From Hydrogenophilales bacterium (GTDB lineage Bacteria > Pseudomonadota > Gammaproteobacteria > Burkholderiales > Thiobacillaceae): a stretch of 48,823 bases of DNA. The notes under the pieces are model-generated. The model had not been told where the DNA came from, made no database searches, and saw only the letters and a list, made by a program, of their open reading frames with translations. The stretch spans positions 1 through 48,823 of the forward strand of contig JAGXGM010000008.1 in the NCBI GenBank assembly GCA_024636675.1, in the 5' to 3' direction. Made by a program: the position numbers and the translations under genes. Numbering within the stretch: position 1 is the first letter of the stretch; the number at the start of each line of letters is the position of its first letter. Of the stretch, positions 22,198 to 29,937 are shown in pieces.

Positions 22198-22497
22198 TCA
22201 GCAGCAACCGCTGCCTTCGTCGCGCTTGGGGCAGCCTTCCGGCCGGTTGGAAGGCGGCAGCGGGCAGCGGTTGATCTCGTTGGCGCCGCGCTGGAAGTAG
22301 CAGGTCAGCATGCTGGACGAGATGCCCAGCAGCCAGAACACGAAAAAACCGATGGTGTAGGCGGCGATGCGATGCTCGATCAGCGGCTCGCCGCGATAGA
22401 CGATCTCCAGCGGGTCGAACAGGGTGGTGAAGATGATGTCCGCCACCCCGGCAACGAGGAAGGACGGCCACAGAATGTGGATCAGGCGCTGAATCAT
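22198..22497 (-). CDS. Small two-TM membrane protein with cysteine-rich tail
   Basis: The 99-residue protein starts at ATG 22497 with GAGGAG about 7 nt upstream. It has two hydrophobic segments (about 8-26 and 45-66) and a hydrophilic C-terminal tail holding four Cys (NRCPLPPSN, EGCPKRDEGSGCC). The tail could bind a metal or form disulfides. It follows the DUF3149 gene by 25 nt at the end of the cco/fixH block and is probably co-transcribed. I do not recognise the family. A link to oxidase assembly is only suggested by position. Confidence 0.75.
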   Translation of the reverse strand: MIQRLIHILWPSFLVAGVADIIFTTLFDPLEIVYRGEPLIEHRIAAYTIGFFVFWLLGISSSMLTCYFQRGANEINRCPLPPSNRPEGCPKRDEGSGCC

Positions 22498-22522
22498 GGC
22501 GTGCTCCTCGTCTGACTGGCGA

Positions 22523-22657
22523 TTATTCGTCCGGGTCGTTCATCTTGCGCTTGTACCAGCTCACCAGATAAATCGCCATGCCGATCATGAACAGGATGGT
22601 GAACAGGCTCAACAGGCCAATCGGGTGAGTAAACAATAAATCAAATACGACGTCCAT
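22523..22657 (-). CDS. DUF3149-type single-pass membrane peptide
   Basis: A 44-residue gene not easily found by length-filtered gene calling. ATG 22657 is preceded by AGGGAGA (about 7 nt). The peptide begins MDVVFDLLFTHPIGLLSLFT, continues as one membrane helix to about residue 34, and ends with a charged tail (WYKRKMNDPDE). The DLLFTHPIGLLSLFT opening is the hallmark I recall for DUF3149. It sits immediately after fixH, in the slot where ccoS often lies, but has no CcoS-like features. The function is unknown; position suggests an oxidase-associated peptide. Confidence 0.8.
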   Translation of the reverse strand: MDVVFDLLFTHPIGLLSLFTILFMIGMAIYLVSWYKRKMNDPDE

Positions 22658-22658
22658 T

Positions 22659-23189
22659 TCAGTCTCCCTTATGTTGAACGGTGGTTTCAGCATCCGTCGT
22701 CAGGATGACGGGCTGGCTGAACGGGGTGTGCAGCACGCCGGAAAGCCGCCAGGTGGCAGCGGAATCGGCTAGCTGGGCGTGCCACTTGCCGGCCGTCATG
22801 GCGGGCAGCGCGGCGCGATAATGTCCGCCGCCGCCATGGCTGAGGACAAGCGTCTGGTCCTGGCCCTGCCGGGTCGGATGGGCCAGCGTGAGGCTGAGCT
22901 GATCCGGAAAGATCTGCAGGCGTCCGGCCAGCGTCAGCGCCAAGGCGTCGCCGGCGCGCTGCAGGGTGGCCGTCAGTGCCAGCGCATGCGCCGTGTCGTC
23001 GCGCGCCAGCGTCTGGTTGATCGCCAGGCCGGCCTTGTAGTAATCGCCGACCACCAGGCCATCGGCGCTGGTAACCGCGAGCCATATCGTGGCCACGCCG
23101 GCGATGACTGCGGTGGCGGGCAAGCTGATGAGAAACCACGGCCAGGGTTCGCGATACCACGGTTTGCTTGCGGGTGAGAGTGTGTTCAC
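22659..23189 (-). CDS. fixH: FixH/CcoH family cbb3 oxidase assembly protein
   Basis: The protein is 176 residues from GTG 23189. The perfect ribosome site AGGAGG at 23196-23201 lies 6 nt upstream of that GTG; the in-frame ATG at 23204 would place this site inside the gene, so the GTG is preferred. The N-terminus WYREPWPWFLISLPATAVIAG gives one membrane helix. VVGDYYKAGLAINQTLARD is the typical FixH motif, followed by a periplasmic beta domain. FixH is needed for cbb3 oxidase assembly. It follows ccoG by 20 nt. Its stop lies 2 nt before the DUF3149 start. Confidence 0.88.
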   Translation of the reverse strand: MNTLSPASKPWYREPWPWFLISLPATAVIAGVATIWLAVTSADGLVVGDYYKAGLAINQTLARDDTAHALALTATLQRAGDALALTLAGRLQIFPDQLSLTLAHPTRQGQDQTLVLSHGGGGHYRAALPAMTAGKWHAQLADSAATWRLSGVLHTPFSQPVILTTDAETTVQHKGD

Positions 23190-23209
23190 GACGGGCCTCC
23201 TCATGAAAG

Positions 23210-24628
23210 CTAGCGGTTGAAGAATTTGGTGGCGACGTCGTCCTTGATGCGCGGATCGTCGGTCGCCTGGATGGTGAACGTCACCTCGATCGAGCGGCCT
23301 TTCAGTTCGACCGGGTCGGCAATCAGGCTCACGGGAATGTCGATGGTCTGCAGCGGGTCGGCTGTAATGTCGCGTCTGGCCGGCACCACCTGCAGACCGT
23401 CGATGCCTTGTGCCTGAATGGTGTAGCGATGCGTCTGGCCGTCCTTGTTGATGATCTGCAGGCGATAGACGTTTTCGATCAGGCCCTCGTCGGTTTCCTT
23501 CGACAGCGCCACGCGGTCGCGTATCACATCGACGCGCAGTGGCACGCGGGTGGCGAGGCTGTAGACGAAGGCGCCGGAGAGCAGCGCCAGCAGCACGGTG
23601 TAGATGATCGTGCGCGGGCGCAGGATATGCTTGACGATGCCGCTGTCGGGGTATTTCCCTTTCACCACGTTCTCGGTGGTGTAGCGAATCAGCCCGCGCG
23701 GGTAGCCCATCTTGTCCATGATCTGGTCGCAGCCGTCGATGCAGGCGGCGCAGCCGATGCACTCGTATTGCAGGCCTTCGCGGATATCGATGCCGGTGGG
23801 GCAGACCTGCACGCAGACCTTACAGTCGATGCAGGTGCCGAGGCCTGCCGCCTGGTAATCGGTCTTCTTGCTGCGTGGCCCGCGCGGCTCGCCCATTGAG
23901 CTGTCGTAGGTTACCGTCAGCGTGTCGGAATCGAACATCACGCTCTGGAAGCGCGCATACGGGCACATGTATTTGCATACCTGTTCGCGCATGAAACCGG
24001 CATTGCCCCAGGTGGCAAAGCCGTAGAACAGGATCCAGAAGGTTTCCCACGGGCCGAGGCTGGCGCTTATCACTTCGGCGGCCAGGAACTGGATCGGGGT
24101 GAAATAGCCGACGAAGGTGAAGCCGGTCCACAGCGCGATCAGCACCCAGACAACATGCTTCAGGCCGCGGCGGCGCAGCTTGACCGCATTCCACGGCGAC
24201 TTGTCGAGTTTCTTGCGCGCGATGTGGTCGCCTTCCAGCCAGTTTTCCACCCACATGAAGATTTCGGTGTACACGGTCTGCGGGCAGGCGTAACCGCACC
24301 ACAATCGCCCGGCCACCGCAGTAAACAGGAACAGCGCCAATGCCGACAAAACCAGCAGGCCCGTCAGGTAAACGAAATCCTGCGGCCAAAATACCAGTCC
24401 GAAAATGTAGAACTTGCGCGCAGCCAGGTCGAACAGCACCGCCTGGCGGTCGTTCCACTGCAGCCAGGGCAGGCCGTAATACACCGCCTGCGTCAGCAGC
24501 ACCAGCGCAATGCGCCAGTTGGCGAACACCCCATGCACCGTACGCGGCTGGATGGTTTGCCGGATCGCATAGAGCTGCTGTTCGATCGGGGCGTCGGCGG
24601 ATGGTGAAACGGGCTTGTCGTCTGTCAC
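23210..24628 (-). CDS. ccoG: Cytochrome c oxidase accessory protein CcoG (FixG/RdxA family)
   Basis: The 472-residue membrane ferredoxin acts in cbb3 oxidase assembly and is linked to copper reduction. Several N-terminal membrane segments include the LWCGYACPQTVYTEIFMWVE motif. Two cytoplasmic 4Fe-4S clusters are coordinated by CIDCKVCVQVCPTGID and CIGCAACIDGCDQIMDKM. A C-terminal Ig-like domain follows (IINKDGQTHRYTIQAQG). The start is GTG 24628 with only a weak upstream site. It is separated from ccoP by 99 nt containing a strong hairpin. Confidence 0.95.
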   Translation of the reverse strand: MTDDKPVSPSADAPIEQQLYAIRQTIQPRTVHGVFANWRIALVLLTQAVYYGLPWLQWNDRQAVLFDLAARKFYIFGLVFWPQDFVYLTGLLVLSALALFLFTAVAGRLWCGYACPQTVYTEIFMWVENWLEGDHIARKKLDKSPWNAVKLRRRGLKHVVWVLIALWTGFTFVGYFTPIQFLAAEVISASLGPWETFWILFYGFATWGNAGFMREQVCKYMCPYARFQSVMFDSDTLTVTYDSSMGEPRGPRSKKTDYQAAGLGTCIDCKVCVQVCPTGIDIREGLQYECIGCAACIDGCDQIMDKMGYPRGLIRYTTENVVKGKYPDSGIVKHILRPRTIIYTVLLALLSGAFVYSLATRVPLRVDVIRDRVALSKETDEGLIENVYRLQIINKDGQTHRYTIQAQGIDGLQVVPARRDITADPLQTIDIPVSLIADPVELKGRSIEVTFTIQATDDPRIKDDVATKFFNR

Positions 24629-24689
24629 TGCATTGTCCGTGGAAGCTCTGAGCCGCTTGAACGTACTGTCGGGTCACACAATACGCTCA

Positions 24690-24721
24690 AGCGGCTCGCC
24701 GGAACCGGTCCGGCGAGCGCT
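24690..24721 (-). terminator. 32-nt hairpin between ccoP and ccoG
   Basis: A near-perfect GC-rich inverted repeat lies 6 nt downstream of the ccoP stop. Ten bp (GCTCGCCGGA/TCCGGCGAGC) close a 5-nt loop, and the stem extends by four more bp with a single bulged G. No T-run follows on the minus strand, so it is not a textbook intrinsic terminator. It could protect the ccoNOQP message or reduce read-through into ccoG. Confidence 0.6.
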
Positions 24722-24727
24722 GTTCAA

Positions 24728-25648
24728 CTACTGCCGTTGCGACAGCCCATACACATAAGCCGTCAGCAAATGCAGCTTGGCTTCCTTGTTCGAGGTGGTG
24801 CCGAGCGTCTGGTCGATGCCGGGCATGACGCCGTTGCGCCCCTTGGCGATGCTCTCGATGATGGCCGCTTCGGAACCACCGTACAGCCAAACCTTGTCGG
24901 TGAGGTTGGGCGCGCCCATCGCCTGCATGCCGGTGCCGTCCGGCATGTGGCAGGCGGCGCAGGCTTCCGCGAATTTCGGTCTGCCTGCCTCGGCCAGCGC
25001 GGCGTCATGCGGGCGACCCGACAGCGACAGCACGTAGTGCGCCACTTCCTTCGTTCCTTCAGCGCCGAGCACCTCGCCCATCGGCGGCATCATTCCCGAG
25101 CGTCCCTCGGTGAGCGTCGTCTTGATGGTCTCGGGGTCGCCGCCGTACAGCCAGACGTCGTCAGTCAGGTTGGGAAAGCCCCGCGCGCCCGCTGCATCCG
25201 AGCCGTGGCACTGCGAGCAATAGGTCAGGAACAGGTTCCTGCCGATGGCGCGTGCATCGGGGTCGGCGGCCACGGTGGCGATGTCCTGCTGCATGAAGCT
25301 GGCATACACGGGCTGGAATTTGGCTTCGGCCTTTTGCACTTCGGCCTCGTATTCCCCTTTCGAGGTCCAGCCCAGCAAGCCGGGATAATTGCCCAGACCC
25401 GGCCACAGCACCAGATACACCCCGGCGAACACCAGGGTGCCGTAGAACAGGCCCAGCCACCAGCGCGGCAGCGGGTTGTTCAGGTCCTGCAAATCGCCGT
25501 CCCAGGTATGTTTCATCAGCTCGGGCTTTTCGCCGGGCGCGAGCTTGCGGGTGGTCTGCGACTTGAGAAACACCCAGGTGCCAACGATGCTCACCACAGT
25601 GAGGACGCTGATGTAAATCGGCCAGAAGCCGTGTGTGAAATCACTCAT
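24728..25648 (-). CDS. ccoP: cbb3 oxidase dihaem subunit III CcoP
   Basis: A 306-residue membrane-anchored dihaem c-type cytochrome that passes electrons to CcoO/CcoN. Two N-terminal hydrophobic segments (about 8-28 and 63-85) enclose a motif typical of CcoP (HTWDGDLQDLNNPLPRWW). Two haem c sites, CSQCH and CAACH, each sit in a cytochrome c domain with its own downstream methionine (GMMPPMGE, NGVMPGI). The start overlaps the ccoQ stop by 4 nt (ATGA). The gene closes the ccoNOQP operon. Confidence 0.96.
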   Translation of the reverse strand: MSDFTHGFWPIYISVLTVVSIVGTWVFLKSQTTRKLAPGEKPELMKHTWDGDLQDLNNPLPRWWLGLFYGTLVFAGVYLVLWPGLGNYPGLLGWTSKGEYEAEVQKAEAKFQPVYASFMQQDIATVAADPDARAIGRNLFLTYCSQCHGSDAAGARGFPNLTDDVWLYGGDPETIKTTLTEGRSGMMPPMGEVLGAEGTKEVAHYVLSLSGRPHDAALAEAGRPKFAEACAACHMPDGTGMQAMGAPNLTDKVWLYGGSEAAIIESIAKGRNGVMPGIDQTLGTTSNKEAKLHLLTAYVYGLSQRQ

Positions 25649-25812
25649 TGCTTGTCTCCTTGTTGGGCGGGCTTGTCGTCTTCGTCAAAAGGCAGCTTGC
25701 CGGCGTCTTCGAAACGCTGCTTGTTGCCTTTGCTGAAGGCCCACCAGACGATGCCGATGAACACCACGATGAAGATAATCGTGACAATGCCGCTGACCAT
25801 TCCGCTGTCCAT
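25645..25812 (-). CDS. ccoQ: cbb3 oxidase small subunit CcoQ
   Basis: A 55-residue subunit starting at ATG 25812 (MDSGMVSGIV). One membrane helix (about 9-25) ends WWAFSKGNKQRFEDAGKLPF, a highly typical CcoQ pattern, followed by an acidic tail. It is 7 nt downstream of ccoO and overlaps ccoP by 4 nt. It stabilises the CcoP-core interaction in characterised cbb3 oxidases. Confidence 0.93.
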   Translation of the reverse strand: MDSGMVSGIVTIIFIVVFIGIVWWAFSKGNKQRFEDAGKLPFDEDDKPAQQGDKQ

Positions 25813-25819
25813 GGTTTTC

Positions 25820-26425
25820 TCAGTTCTTCGGGGCGTGAATGCCCAGCACCTGCAGGTAGGCGATGACCGCGTCGAGCTCGGTCTTGCCTTCCAGTTCGGC
25901 GGGCGCATCGTTGATTTCCTGCTCGCTGTAGCCGTGGCCGACCATGTTCAGCGTACGCATCTTGCGCTGGATGGCGGCGTCCTTCAGCGGCCGGTCGAGC
26001 CAGGGGTAGGCCGGCATGTTGGATTCCGGGACCACGTCGCGCGGGTTCAGCAGGTGCGCCGCGTGCCAGGCATCGGAATAGCGTCCGCCGACACGGTGCA
26101 GGTCGGGCCCGGTCCGCTTGGAGCCCCACAGGAAGGGGCGATCGTAGGTGAACTCCCCCGCCACCGAGTAGTGGCCATAGCGCTCGGTCTCGGCGCGGAA
26201 CGGACGCACCATCTGCGAGTGGCAGCCGACGCAGCCTTCGCGGATGTAGATGTCGCGCCCCGACAGTTGCAGCGCCGTGTAGGGTTTCAGGCCCGCCACC
26301 GCGGTGGTGGTCGAGGTCTGGAAGAACAGCGGCACGATCTGCACCAGGCCGCCGACACTGACGATGAGGATGGTCAGCACGATCAGCAGACCGAGGTTCT
26401 TTTCGATGGTTTCATGCGAAATCAT
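25820..26425 (-). CDS. ccoO: cbb3 oxidase monohaem subunit II CcoO
   Basis: The 201-residue subunit has one N-terminal membrane helix (about 12-33). The single haem c site [12 protein letters not shown] is followed by [31 protein letters not shown], all standard for CcoO. A methionine ligand lies in the SNMPAYPWL stretch. It is 11 nt after ccoN and 7 nt before ccoQ. Confidence 0.97.
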   Translation of the reverse strand: MISHETIEKNLGLLIVLTILIVSVGGLVQIVPLFFQTSTTTAVAGLKPYTALQLSGRDIYIREGCVGCHSQMVRPFRAETERYGHYSVAGEFTYDRPFLWGSKRTGPDLHRVGGRYSDAWHAAHLLNPRDVVPESNMPAYPWLDRPLKDAAIQRKMRTLNMVGHGYSEQEINDAPAELEGKTELDAVIAYLQVLGIHAPKN

Positions 26426-26436
26426 GTTCGGTCTCC

Positions 26437-27858
26437 TTAGGCGTGGACAGCTTGCGGGATGGGAGCGTCATTGACCACGCGGCCTATCTTCACGGTTTTC
26501 CAGACGTTCCAGGCCATCATCAACATGCCGCCAAAGAACAGCACCCCGCCCAGCAGACGAATGCCGTAGAACGGATACATGGTATTGAGCACCTGGGCGA
26601 AGCTGTAGGTCAGCGTGCCGTCGGCGTTCGACGCACGCCACATCAGGCCCTGCGCCACCCCGGCGATCCACATCGAGGCGATATACAGCACCACGCCGAT
26701 GGTGGAGAGCCAGAAATGCCATTCGATCAGCCTGGTGCTGTACATCGACTCGCGGCCGAACAGGCGCGGAATCAGGTAGTACATGGAGCCGATGGTGATC
26801 ATCGCCACCCAGCCCAGCGCACCGGAGTGCACGTGCCCAACAGTCCATTCGGTGTAGTGGGAGAGCGCGTTGACCGTCTTGATCGACATCATCGGGCCTT
26901 CGAAGGTCGACATGCCGTAGAACGACAGCGCGGTAACGAGGAACTTGAGGATCGGGTCGGTGCGCAGCTTATGCCAGGCGCCCGACAAGGTCATGATGCC
27001 GTTCATCATGCCGCCCCAGGAAGGCGCCAGCAGCATCAGCGAGAACACCATGCCGAGCGACTGCGCCCAGTCCGGCAGCGCGGTGTACTGCAGGTGGTGC
27101 GGGCCGGCCCACATGTAGATGAAGTTAAGCGACCAGAAGTGGACCACCGACAGGCGGTAGGAGTAGATCGGACGGCCGGCCTGCTTCGGAATGAAGTAGT
27201 ACATCATCCCGAGAAAGGCCGTGGTAAGGAAGAAGCCCACCGCGTTATGGCCGTACCACCACTGCACCATCGCGTCCTGCACCCCGGCATAGGCCGAGTA
27301 CGACTTGGTCATCGTCACCGGCAACTCGGCGCTGTTGACGATGTGCAGCAGCGCGATCACCAGGATGTAGGCGCCGAAGAACCAGTTGGAAACGTAGATA
27401 TGCTTGACCTTGCGCTTGATGATGGTGCCGAAGAACACCAGCGCGTAGGCCACCCACACCACCGTGATCAGCAGATCGATCGGCCATTCCAGCTCGGCGT
27501 ATTCCTTGGAGCTGGTGTAGCCCAGCGGCAGCGTGATCGCGGCCAGCACGATCACCGCAGTCCAGCCCCAGAAGGTAAACGCCGCCAGTTTTTCGCCCCA
27601 TAGCCGCACCTGGCAAGTGCGCTGCACGATGTAGTACGACACCGCGAACATCGCCGATCCGCCGAAGGCGAAGATCACCGCGTTGGTGTGCAACGGCCGG
27701 AGACGTCCGTACGAAAGCCACTCGATTCCAAAAGTCAGATCCGGCCAGATCAGTTGCGTCGCCAGGATCACCCCCACCAGCATCCCGACGATCCCCCATA
27801 CCACCGTCATGATGGCGAACTGGCGGACGACCTTATAGTTGTAGGTTGTCGCTTCCAT
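26437..27858 (-). CDS. ccoN: cbb3 oxidase catalytic subunit I CcoN
   Basis: The 473-residue, twelve-helix haem-copper oxidase subunit holds the low-spin haem b and the b3-CuB site. Its histidines occur in [29 protein letters not shown] (CuB His and the neighbouring Tyr region), [16 protein letters not shown] and [12 protein letters not shown]. The start is ATG 27858 ([14 protein letters not shown]) with GGGAGGGG about 5 nt upstream; a longer reading to 27891 lacks such a site. It is the first gene of the oxidase operon and is transcribed away from the phosphatase pair at 28.1 kb. High-affinity oxidases of this type serve low-oxygen respiration. Confidence 0.97.
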   Translation of the reverse strand: MEATTYNYKVVRQFAIMTVVWGIVGMLVGVILATQLIWPDLTFGIEWLSYGRLRPLHTNAVIFAFGGSAMFAVSYYIVQRTCQVRLWGEKLAAFTFWGWTAVIVLAAITLPLGYTSSKEYAELEWPIDLLITVVWVAYALVFFGTIIKRKVKHIYVSNWFFGAYILVIALLHIVNSAELPVTMTKSYSAYAGVQDAMVQWWYGHNAVGFFLTTAFLGMMYYFIPKQAGRPIYSYRLSVVHFWSLNFIYMWAGPHHLQYTALPDWAQSLGMVFSLMLLAPSWGGMMNGIMTLSGAWHKLRTDPILKFLVTALSFYGMSTFEGPMMSIKTVNALSHYTEWTVGHVHSGALGWVAMITIGSMYYLIPRLFGRESMYSTRLIEWHFWLSTIGVVLYIASMWIAGVAQGLMWRASNADGTLTYSFAQVLNTMYPFYGIRLLGGVLFFGGMLMMAWNVWKTVKIGRVVNDAPIPQAVHA

Positions 27859-27898
27859 ACACCCCTCCCTTGATTGAAAACTTGATCTCAATTAGTAC

Positions 27899-27937
27899 AT
27901 GCGAATGCGATGATGATTCGCATATTTAGATAAATAT
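27899..27937. promoter_or_regulatory. Twin palindromes in the ccoN/phosphatase divergent region
   Basis: Two perfect inverted repeats abut and share 2 nt. ATGCGAAT-N9-ATTCGCAT spans 27899-27923 and ATATTTA-GA-TAAATAT spans 27922-27937. They lie 41-79 nt upstream of the ccoN ATG in an AT-rich patch that stands out from the GC-rich surroundings. Dyads at this place are typical of operators for dimeric regulators. The identity of the regulator cannot be read from the sequence. Confidence 0.55.
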
Positions 27938-28074
27938 ATCCGCTTATAAAAGGACGTGTCAAGTTGACGCACCCTTGCATGCGGACCGTCGGTGAAAAGT
28001 GTTGTTTGCTCGCTAAAACAGATGTCATTCCGTATTTTTTATGTCAGATTTATATTTGGTATAGCCCGGGTCGC

Positions 28075-28737
28075 ATGACATTGATGTCTCACTTTCACAA
28101 ACCAATCACGACGCGCATCTGCATCATCCGCCACGGTGAAACCGACTGGAACGTGGAGAAGCGGATCCAGGGGCATACCGATGTTCCGCTCAACGAGACC
28201 GGGCGGGCGCAGGCGCTGGCGATGGCGTTCAATGCGGCGCACCAGCGGTTTGCCGCGATCTACAGCAGCGATCTGGTGCGGGCGATCGATACGGCGCAGG
28301 CGCTGGCGCAGCGCGAGGACCAGGAGGTGAAGCTGCTGCCGCAGTTGCGCGAACGGCATTACGGTTTGTTCCAGGGCATCACTGCCGAGCAGGGGGCCGC
28401 GTTGCATCCGGTGGCGCATGCGCACTATGTGGCGCGCGACCTGGAATACGATTTCGAGACGGGCGAGTCGCTGCACCGGTTTGCCGAGCGGGTGGCCGAC
28501 GGCATTGACTGGCTGGTGCGGCATCACAGCGGGCAGACGATTGCGGCGGTGAGCCACAGCGGAGTGCTGGATGTGGTCTATCGCCGCGCGACCGGCCGTC
28601 CGTTGCACACGCCGCGCGATTTCGTGATCCCCAACTGCGCGCTCAACTGGTTTCATTTCGATGGCCAGGGCTGGCATCTCGACACCTGGGCCGACCGCCA
28701 TCATCTGCACGAAGTATTGACGGAATCCCCCGAATGA
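28075..28737 (+). CDS. Histidine phosphatase family protein (phosphoglycerate mutase-like, GpmB/CobC type)
   Basis: The protein is 220 residues from ATG 28075; ATG 28084 is equally plausible. The motif IIRHGETDWN with the phosphohistidine, YSSDLVRAIDTAQALA, RERHYGLFQGITAEQ and VSHSGVLDVVYRRA are the histidine phosphatase hallmarks. The DWNVEKRIQGHTDVPLNETG segment is that of the small GpmB/CobC-like phosphatases rather than true GpmA. The substrate is unknown. Its stop overlaps the start of gpmA (ATGA), which suggests that one operon carries two members of the same superfamily. Confidence 0.88.
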   Translation: MTLMSHFHKPITTRICIIRHGETDWNVEKRIQGHTDVPLNETGRAQALAMAFNAAHQRFAAIYSSDLVRAIDTAQALAQREDQEVKLLPQLRERHYGLFQGITAEQGAALHPVAHAHYVARDLEYDFETGESLHRFAERVADGIDWLVRHHSGQTIAAVSHSGVLDVVYRRATGRPLHTPRDFVIPNCALNWFHFDGQGWHLDTWADRHHLHEVLTESPE

Positions 28738-29474
28738 GCGCGCCGGCACAATGGGTGGTGCTGTTCCGCCACGGCCACAGCGAATGGAATCTTTCTGACC
28801 GCTTTACCGGCTGGACCGACATCCCGCTGACCGAGGTTGGCCTTGCCGAAGCGGCCGCGGCGGGGCGGCGGCTGGCAGAGGCGGGGTTTACCTTCGACGA
28901 GGTGCATGGCTCGGTGCTGCAGCGCACCCGCCAGACGGCCGAGGCGCTGCTGGCGGCGATGGGTACGCCCGGGGTACCGCTGTTCACCAGCTGGCGCCTC
29001 AATGAGCGGCATTACGGCGCACTGCAGGGAATGTACAAGCAGGATATTTTTTCGACTTGGGGCGAGGATGCCTCGCGTCGCTGGTGGCGCGGCTACCATG
29101 AATCGCCGCCACCGCTGGAGTGGGATGACCCGCGCCATCCGCGCTTCGACCCGCTGTACGCAACGCTTGATCCCCACGATTTGCCGGCCAGCGAAAGCCT
29201 GCGGGATTGCCAGCATCGCACCCTGCCGTACTGGAACGAAGTGCTGGTGCCAAGGTTGCGCGAAGGGCGCCGCCTGCTGGTGGTGAGTCACGGCAATACC
29301 CTGCGCGGGCTGGTGATGCATCTGGATCAGCTCACCCCGGAGGCGATGGAGCGGGTGGAGATTCCGTCCGGGGTGCCGCTGGTGGTTCGCCTGGCGCCTG
29401 ATTTGAGCGTGACGGGGCGGGCATGGCTGACGCTGCCTCCCGCGCCTGTTCAGCGGAGCGGGATGGGCGGGTAA
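28734..29474 (+). CDS. gpmA: 2,3-bisphosphoglycerate-dependent phosphoglycerate mutase
   Basis: The 246-residue protein interconverts 3- and 2-phosphoglycerate. It shows the dPGM layout: RHGHSEWN, DRFTGWTDIPLTEVG, RTRQTAEALL, RLNERHYGALQGMYK, PPPLEWDDPRHP, ESLRDCQHRTLPYW and VVSHGNTLRGLVMHLD. The length matches the family. The first motif reads RHGHS where RHGES is usual, so the Glu after the catalytic RHG is His. It overlaps the preceding phosphatase gene by 4 nt and converges on the PLDc_N gene, whose stop begins at the very next base. Confidence 0.9.
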   Translation: MSAPAQWVVLFRHGHSEWNLSDRFTGWTDIPLTEVGLAEAAAAGRRLAEAGFTFDEVHGSVLQRTRQTAEALLAAMGTPGVPLFTSWRLNERHYGALQGMYKQDIFSTWGEDASRRWWRGYHESPPPLEWDDPRHPRFDPLYATLDPHDLPASESLRDCQHRTLPYWNEVLVPRLREGRRLLVVSHGNTLRGLVMHLDQLTPEAMERVEIPSGVPLVVRLAPDLSVTGRAWLTLPPAPVQRSGMGG

Positions 29475-29666
29475 TCAGCTCGCGGTGCTACGCGAGGGGC
29501 CGAACAGGAACCACAGGATCAATCCCAGCAACGGGAGTATCAGGATCAAGATGACCCAGAGCACCTTGGTCCCGGTGGAGGCACCGCTGTTGACGGTTTT
29601 GATAATGGCCCAGATATCGACAATCAACAGAATCAATCCGAACAGGCCACCAATTTCGATACTCAT
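29475..29666 (-). CDS. PLDc_N domain small membrane protein
   Basis: The 63-residue protein has two hydrophobic helices (about 7-24 and 34-56) separated by IKTVNSGASTGTKVLW, and it ends LFGPSR. This is the pattern of the PLDc_N domain, found alone or at the front of cardiolipin synthases. ATG 29666 has GGAGTG about 8 nt upstream. No synthase domain follows. The function of the stand-alone form is unknown. Confidence 0.85.
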   Translation of the reverse strand: MSIEIGGLFGLILLIVDIWAIIKTVNSGASTGTKVLWVILILILPLLGLILWFLFGPSRSTAS

Positions 29667-29937
29667 ATTTAGATCACTCCTTCGTTTAGCCGACGTGGCG
29701 CAGATAACGGGCGAGGTTGGGTCGCGTGGCTGCGGCAGCCAACCCGTGCCGGCTTGTTTACCGGCGTTCTGAAATCACTATAGCACCCGGCGGCCGACCC
29801 GTTTGGGCGCACGGGGTGGCACCGAACGCCCGCGATAGCGCGGGTGGGATTCCCTTGGGCATGCCGCGGGTGTGCCGCCTGGCGCACGTTTGAGCGTGGC
29901 GGACGGTGCCAGCCGCTGCACCCCCTCCCGCCTTGAT
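29667..29937. other. Intergenic gap upstream of the PLDc_N gene and downstream of ald
   Basis: About 270 nt without a gene. It must hold the PLDc_N promoter. A small hairpin (CCCGCG/CGCGGG, 4-nt loop, 29829-29844) about 95 nt after the ald stop has no T-run. Nothing else is recognised. Confidence 0.4.

Noticed and set aside
23190-23204. ATG 23204 as fixH start
   Set aside because: It places the perfect AGGAGG inside the coding sequence, whereas GTG 23189 lies 6 nt after it.
22659-23762. Longer upstream reading of fixH
   Set aside because: The upstream part overlaps ccoG in another frame and is Arg/His-rich; the FixH-like sequence begins only at about 23189.
27882-27895. TTGATCTCAATTAG, an 8-of-10 match to the FNR/ANR consensus upstream of ccoN
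   Set aside because: Its centre is only about 30 nt from the ccoN ATG; an activator at -41.5 would put the transcript start inside the gene. One half-site is poor. It could be a repressor site, but it is too weak to annotate.
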